A stretch of DNA of 64,000 bases from positions 95,421 to 159,420 of the forward strand of contig QHYZ01000052.1 of assembly GCA_003225295.1 (NCBI GenBank), given 5' to 3'. Source of the stretch: Acidobacteriota bacterium (GTDB lineage: Bacteria > Acidobacteriota > Terriglobia > Acidiferrales > UBA7541). Shown here one piece after another: positions 59,674 through 64,000 of this stretch. The translations under genes were made by a program, and so were the position numbers. The notes beneath the pieces are model-generated. The model saw nothing but the letters and a program-made list of their open reading frames with translations, was not told the DNA's origin and searched no databases. Positions within the stretch are counted from its first letter, which is position 1, and the number at the start of each line of letters is the position of its first letter.

Positions 59674-60705
59674 ATGAATCTGAAACGAACCATCGGTCTT
59701 ATCCTGGTAATCGCCGGCGTTATCCTCGCTGTGGCCAAGACTCTCGGCGGCGAGACGCACAGCGGCGACTGGACTATCCGGCGCTCTGACACTCCGGGGA
59801 AGGTGGAATTTTCCTTGATGGATTCCCGCGCCGGGCATCACTTTCACCACAGCTCAGACTGGCCGGCAAGCGATTTCTCGGGATTGGATTTCTCCCAATC
59901 CGGGCGACAAGAGGTTCATTTTACGATCGCACGGGATGCAGGAAAATTCGAGTGCCAGGGGTTTCTCGATGACGGCGAGGGCGCGGGGCTGTTTCATTTC
60001 GTAGCTGACCCCAAGTACCTGCCGGAGATGAAGTCGCTCGGTTTCGAACGGATTGACGAAGACCAACAATGGGCGATGGCCATCCACGATGTCAGTCTGA
60101 AATTCGCCCGGGACATCAAAGCCGAGAACCTGCAGGAGCTGGATACCGACAAGCTCGTCGCTTTCAAGATTCATGGGGTGACCCCCGAGTTCATCGCCGG
60201 CATTCGTGCAGCGGGTGTGAACGTTTCAGACAGCGACAAACTCATTGCCTTCCGCATTCATGGCGTGTCTCCGGAGTTCATTTCGGGGATTCGCTCGGCA
60301 GGGCTGAATGTCCTGGAGAGTGACAAACTCATCGCCTTCCGCATTCACGGCGTGACACCGGAAATGGTTGGCAGTCTCAAACAGGCGGGCTATGAGCCCG
60401 ACGCGGACAAGCTCATCGCCATGAGAATTCATGGGGCCACGCCGGAGTGGGTGGAGCAATTGAAAAAGCAAGGCTACGAGCACTTGGACCTCGACAAGTT
60501 GATTGCCTTCCGGATTCATGGAGTGTCGCCAGATTTCATCGGCCAGCTTCAGAAGCTGGGATACGCTCATCCCGAGCCCGATCAACTGATCGCCATGCGC
60601 ATTCACGGAGTCACGCCCGATTTCATCACTGGCCTGCAATCGCGTGGAATGAAAAACTTGAGCGTCGATCAGCTCGTCAGCCTGCGAATTCATGGGGTTG
60701 ATTAG
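59674..60705 (+). CDS. membrane-anchored repeat protein partner of the M56 sensor
   Basis: 343 residues. GGAGGAG upstream of the ATG. N-terminal membrane helix ~5-23 (RTIGLILVIAGVILAVAKTL), a globular part ~30-150 (GDWTIRRSDTPGKVEFSLM, and HFVADPKYLPEMKSLGF), then residues 159-343 as six tandem repeats of 28-29 residues and a 12-residue half repeat, consensus DKLIAFRIHGVTPEFI. The number and phase equal those of the preceding M56 sensor, but with RIHG where that protein has KVQG. It is 34 bases downstream and clearly in the same operon. It could bind the sensor through repeat-repeat contacts, as decoy, co-sensor or inhibitor. Function unknown. Confidence 0.85.
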   Translation: MNLKRTIGLILVIAGVILAVAKTLGGETHSGDWTIRRSDTPGKVEFSLMDSRAGHHFHHSSDWPASDFSGLDFSQSGRQEVHFTIARDAGKFECQGFLDDGEGAGLFHFVADPKYLPEMKSLGFERIDEDQQWAMAIHDVSLKFARDIKAENLQELDTDKLVAFKIHGVTPEFIAGIRAAGVNVSDSDKLIAFRIHGVSPEFISGIRSAGLNVLESDKLIAFRIHGVTPEMVGSLKQAGYEPDADKLIAMRIHGATPEWVEQLKKQGYEHLDLDKLIAFRIHGVSPDFIGQLQKLGYAHPEPDQLIAMRIHGVTPDFITGLQSRGMKNLSVDQLVSLRIHGVD

Positions 60706-60757
60706 CCGCATTTCTCTCGCGAGAAGCGGCGTCATCGAGTACTCGAGGGGATGGAAA

Positions 60758-61342
60758 CTACGGTTTCGACGGGGTGCTCGTGGAACCGCTCTCGGTCGGC
60801 TGTAATGCCGCCAGGCGGGTCTTCAAATGTTCGAGTTCCTGCTGCTTGTCGCTGACCTGCTGCTTGAGGGCCTCCAGTTTCGCTTTGCCTGCCGTATCGT
60901 GGAGGTAATCGGTATTTGAATAATACTTGTCCTGTTCGAGCGATTGTTCGCGCTGCAGCAGGTCGAGATCGCCCTGGACTTGTTTTATCTGGGCTTTCAA
61001 TTCGGTCACTTCCTTCGAATCCTTTTGATCCTTGGCGTCTGGTGCCGGAGAAGAGCTGCTGGCGGTACTGGCCGTGGAGGATGCCGGCGGGGCGGGCGCT
61101 GCGGACGCTGTGGCCGCCTCGGGCGGAGCCGGAGTTGCGGAATTCGGCCGCGCCACAGGCTTCACATCGTCTTCGGTAATGACCTTCGCGGGTTTCGCCT
61201 GTGTTTTCTTCTGCTCGCGAGCGCGGCGGGCGGCTTCCGCAACGGACGGAGCATCTTCTGATTGTGCAAAAACAGCGGCGGGAAGCAGTGCTAGTGAGAG
61301 GACCACCGGCAGGCCAAGGCGCAAAGGGATACGGCGCAACAT
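60758..61342 (-). CDS. periplasmic coiled-coil protein
   Basis: 194 residues. Signal peptide ~1-26 (ending AAVFAQ). A Pro/Ala/Ser low-complexity linker (~60-105) leads to a coiled coil ~108-185 (KEVTELKAQIKQVQGDLDLL and KLEALKQQVSDKQQELEHL). No enzymatic motif. Structural or envelope-associated role is likely. Convergent to the repeat protein, 52 bases apart. Confidence 0.7.
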   Translation of the reverse strand: MLRRIPLRLGLPVVLSLALLPAAVFAQSEDAPSVAEAARRAREQKKTQAKPAKVITEDDVKPVARPNSATPAPPEAATASAAPAPPASSTASTASSSSPAPDAKDQKDSKEVTELKAQIKQVQGDLDLLQREQSLEQDKYYSNTDYLHDTAGKAKLEALKQQVSDKQQELEHLKTRLAALQPTESGSTSTPSKP

Positions 61343-61571
61343 AGTGCTACTCCTGATGAATCTCCAGCTGGGTCAAATCTCAAGATACGCTGGCAGGAGT
61401 GGAATGACAATCCGAACAATCGAAGCGGTACGAATGAGCCAACGGAGCCAGTTAAGTGCTTTGGAATCAAGGTATAGCGAATAAAGAGAACGGGATTGCT
61501 GGTTCCGCTGAAAGGCAGGTGAAGGCCATTCGACGGATCGGCGGGCTCCCGATGGGAAGAAAAAAGGCATC

Positions 61572-62564
61572 CTATTTCCGCGCTTTTAGGAGCGTGTCCA
61601 GTACTTCATATTGGTCGGTAGCAATGTAGTCTGCGCCGGCTTTGGCGGCTGCTTCCCAGCGCTTCTGAACCGCATCCTGCGAGCCGAAGTTGTAGCTGCT
61701 GAACCAGCCGTTGCAACTGAGCTCCGCTTTTGTTGCACCGTCCAGGGTGTAGAAACGAATCCACAAAGAGTGAGCGTGGGCATAGCGAACCAGCTGGTTG
61801 AGACGCGTATCCTTTTCCGGAGTCCAAGCGCCGGCGTTGGGCTGGCCGGCCGGCTCAACAACGCGCCAACTGTTGTTCCACCAGCGGTGATAGTTATCGG
61901 CGGGATTTGCCGCGAGCACTTCCGGCGGGACGGAGGGATCCTTCGCGTTTGTGCGCACCGCTCCAAAGACCACCAAACGCGATCCCTCGGCAACTTGATC
62001 GTAGAAGACGGCCTTTTGGGCGTCCGACTCGCCGGTCAGGACCAGAATCGGACGGACATCCAGGGGTTCCATCCGCTCCATGGTATTGCTGCGGGAAGCG
62101 GTGGTGAGCCAGTCCTGATATTGCAAGAGCAATTGCCAGATTGCTGCGAGATGTTCCGGTTCTTCGGATTTCAAATCCAGATTAAGAGTAATCAACGGCC
62201 AGTCTCCGCGGTTTCCGTCGCGAAGAGCGTTTTCGACGATGGGGCGAACCCGCTCGAAGAAGTATTCGCGCATTTCGGGTTCGGCTCCCGTAGCCGGAGC
62301 CCCGTGACTCAAGAGCGAAGCCATCTTGCCGGTGCGCGGATTCCTGGCCCACAGCAAGTCCTGCTCGATCGCAAGAGGAGTGCCCGCAGAAAGAGCGCGG
62401 TCGATGCGGTCGGACCACCATTCGAAGTACGGATAGCAGTTGTGCGCATCAAGGAGAACGCGAGTGCCCGGTCGGAGCGGGACAGGCGGGGATTTTGATG
62501 CCCTCGCAGTCCAGAGAAGCAATGGAATCAACAGAACAAGAATCAGCGGCGAGCGAGGACGCAT
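61572..62564 (-). CDS. PLC-like phosphodiesterase, secreted
   Basis: 330 residues; ATG 62564 with AGGAG eight bases upstream. Signal/anchor ~5-22. Conserved start of the PLC-like phosphodiesterase superfamily: LLDAHNCYPYFEWWSDRIDRALSAGTPLAIEQDL with catalytic His-Asn pair and Glu/Asp metal ligands, then the second HG (LSHGAP). A C-terminal strand DYIATDQYEVLDTLL closes the TIM barrel. It would hydrolyse phosphodiesters of lipids or glycerophosphodiesters in the periplasm. 27 bases after the neighbouring TonB-receptor gene end, same strand. Confidence 0.85.
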   Translation of the reverse strand: MRPRSPLILVLLIPLLLWTARASKSPPVPLRPGTRVLLDAHNCYPYFEWWSDRIDRALSAGTPLAIEQDLLWARNPRTGKMASLLSHGAPATGAEPEMREYFFERVRPIVENALRDGNRGDWPLITLNLDLKSEEPEHLAAIWQLLLQYQDWLTTASRSNTMERMEPLDVRPILVLTGESDAQKAVFYDQVAEGSRLVVFGAVRTNAKDPSVPPEVLAANPADNYHRWWNNSWRVVEPAGQPNAGAWTPEKDTRLNQLVRYAHAHSLWIRFYTLDGATKAELSCNGWFSSYNFGSQDAVQKRWEAAAKAGADYIATDQYEVLDTLLKARK

Positions 62565-62590
62565 GAGGAAGCTCCTAGCGCGTCGCCAGC

Positions 62591-64000
62591 TCAAAAGGCC
62601 AGGCGAAGCGCGAACTGCATGACCCGCGGGTCGCCAGCAAGGGAGGTGATCTTGCCCGCCGAACTGCTGCTGAAATTGTTGCTGGGCTGGCCGAATTGCA
62701 CCGTATTGGTCAGATTGAATACCTCCCAGCGGAATTGCATGCCGAGCGATTCACGGATGGGGAAGTCGCGCATCAGAGCAGAGTCCAAGACGTTGGTGTG
62801 TGGGCCGCGAAGCGTATTGCGGCCGACATTGCCGAGGAAGCCTGGGTTCTGCAACTGGTAGGCATCAGTCAAATTGGGCTGCAGCGCCCCGCAAGAACTG
62901 TTCTTGGCAACATAATACCAGCAATCCACGTCCCCAACGATCGTTGGCGTTCCGATACGGTTTGGAGTAGCAGCGCCCGCGCCGAAAACGTCCAAGGTGC
63001 TGGCGATGCTTCCGCCGGAGCTGACGGTAAATGGCCTGCCGCTGGCAAAGGTGTAAACGCCGGAGGTCTTGAAGCCGCCCACGATGTAGGAAAGAGCACC
63101 ACTGTTTACCACCTTGCGGTTGCGGCCGAAGGGCAACTCATAGATATAACTGATCGCCAGGCGGTGAGGGCTATCGAAATCGCTGGGGCCAAACCACGAA
63201 CGGTAATCGCGACCGTCGGGCGCGCTGCCGGAATTGGATTCAAGCTCCTGGGGAGTGTTGTCCATGCTGCGGGAATAGGTGTAGGCGAGACGCATTCCCA
63301 GGCCGTTGCGGAAACGGCGCTCGAGGCCCGCTTCAAGCCCGTTGTACTTTCCCATGCCAACGGGTAACTGGTATTCGATGTAGCCAAGGGTCGGGAAAGG
63401 ACGGGTCGCGCCGACCTTTCCAGTGCTGTCAAAGAGTCCCTGATTGAGATCGGCCAGCACGTTTAAGTGAGCGGAGTGCGTACCGAGGTAGTTTAGTTCG
63501 CCGAGCAGATTCCCGGGAAGCTCGCGCTGGAAGCCGACGCTCCATTGCTGCACGTAAGGGGTCGGAGTGTTTGGATCGACGGCGCGAATACGTACCTGGC
63601 CCAACAGACCGGGTTGGTGGGGGTCCAGGGAATTTGCAGGGAAGCCGTTCTGGAGAAGAAACAGGGGAGAGGCCGCTGTGGATGGTGCGGATTGAACGTT
63701 GTTGACGAGGAAGGGGGCGTTCAGCGCGAGCTGATCCTCGCTGCCGAAACGCTCAAGAAGCATGTAATAGATTCCATAGCCGGCCCGCAGCACGGTTTTT
63801 GAATGAAGAGCGTAAGAGACGCCGATGCGCGGCGCGAAATTGTGACTGTTGATTTGTACCAGAGCGCGGTGTTGCAGCGATCCGCTTTGGGCGAAGACCA
63901 GCCCTCCGGCGCCGCCGTTGGCGGTGGGATCGAAATTCGCCAGTTCGTTTTTGCCTTCCAGGGCGGGCGTAGAGAAATCGTAGCGCAGACCGAGGTTCAG
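62591..64000 (-). CDS. Oar-like TonB-dependent receptor, C-terminal part (partial)
   Basis: The frame is open to the window edge, so the 5' part is missing; 469 codons are seen. It reads LNLGLRYDFSTPALEGKNE, FAPRIGVSYALHSKTVLRAG and GYGIYY, then beta-strand-rich sequence ending FALRLAF, an outer-membrane terminal strand with Phe last. The pattern (NLGLRYD, APRIG) is that of the C-terminal barrel of large Acidobacteriota carboxypeptidase-regulatory/TonB receptors of the Oar type. Transports bulky substrates such as oligosaccharides or peptides. The PLC-like gene follows. Confidence 0.88.
   Translation of the reverse strand: MNLGLRYDFSTPALEGKNELANFDPTANGGAGGLVFAQSGSLQHRALVQINSHNFAPRIGVSYALHSKTVLRAGYGIYYMLLERFGSEDQLALNAPFLVNNVQSAPSTAASPLFLLQNGFPANSLDPHQPGLLGQVRIRAVDPNTPTPYVQQWSVGFQRELPGNLLGELNYLGTHSAHLNVLADLNQGLFDSTGKVGATRPFPTLGYIEYQLPVGMGKYNGLEAGLERRFRNGLGMRLAYTYSRSMDNTPQELESNSGSAPDGRDYRSWFGPSDFDSPHRLAISYIYELPFGRNRKVVNSGALSYIVGGFKTSGVYTFASGRPFTVSSGGSIASTLDVFGAGAATPNRIGTPTIVGDVDCWYYVAKNSSCGALQPNLTDAYQLQNPGFLGNVGRNTLRGPHTNVLDSALMRDFPIRESLGMQFRWEVFNLTNTVQFGQPSNNFSSSSAGKITSLAGDPRVMQFALRLAF

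Overview
The window looks like a chromosomal piece of an Acidobacteriota (Terriglobia/Acidobacteriia-like) genome. It is uniformly GC-rich and has typical GGAGG ribosome binding sites. The gene content fits that group: a TonB-dependent Oar-like receptor, BlaI/BlaR1 pairs with C-terminal repeats, DinB proteins, a PQQ dehydrogenase with its own cytochrome, and a B12-dependent ribonucleotide reductase. No rRNA, tRNA, CRISPR array or intact insertion sequence was found. Identifications come from reading sequence and motifs; no database search was run.

Positions 1-16850 are a phosphate-response region. After the 3' end of a 2-oxoglutarate dehydrogenase E1 gene come phoB-phoR-phoU, then a porin, pstSCAB and a second phoU. 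In front of phoB, phoU, the porin and pstS I see arrays of 7-base direct repeats with an exact 11-base period, the geometry of PhoB boxes. This suggests one regulon. A tripartite RND efflux operon (4121-9823) sits in the middle of it and looks damaged: the adaptor lacks its N-terminal third and the RND pump carries a one-base frameshift.

Positions 17000-31000 hold assorted housekeeping and accessory genes. They include a PTPS-related membrane protein, a NitT/TauT-like ABC transporter with a fused double permease and no binding protein nearby, an S9 peptidase, DinB, a beta-hydroxyacid dehydrogenase, a methyltransferase and a MASE1-GGDEF diguanylate cyclase. At 30795-31942 a nitroreductase-MarR operon is preceded by two palindromic operators lying over its promoter.

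Positions 32000-51000 hold an MBL-fold hydrolase, an oxidoreductase of the dihydrodipicolinate-reductase type, pterin dehydratase, an LPG-synthase-like membrane protein, an ABC ATPase, and an M20-family protein with altered metal ligands. They continue with a PQQ dehydrogenase-cytochrome c-cupin cluster, a broken DinB gene, two FtsX/MacB-type permeases, two tandem Ser/Thr kinases with an HGD catalytic loop, and a secreted tyrosine phosphatase. A compact unit with promoter, Clp-N-like mini-gene and terminator lies at 50965-51240.

Positions 51393-64000 hold nrdJ, a second DinB, a zinc-ribbon miniprotein, an SPFH protein and a BlaI-BlaR1-type module. In that module the M56 sensor protease and the next gene share the same C-terminal repeat domain, six repeats of 28-29 residues plus a half repeat. 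This is the most unusual system in the window. A coiled-coil periplasmic protein, a PLC-like phosphodiesterase and the 3' part of an Oar-like receptor gene close the window.
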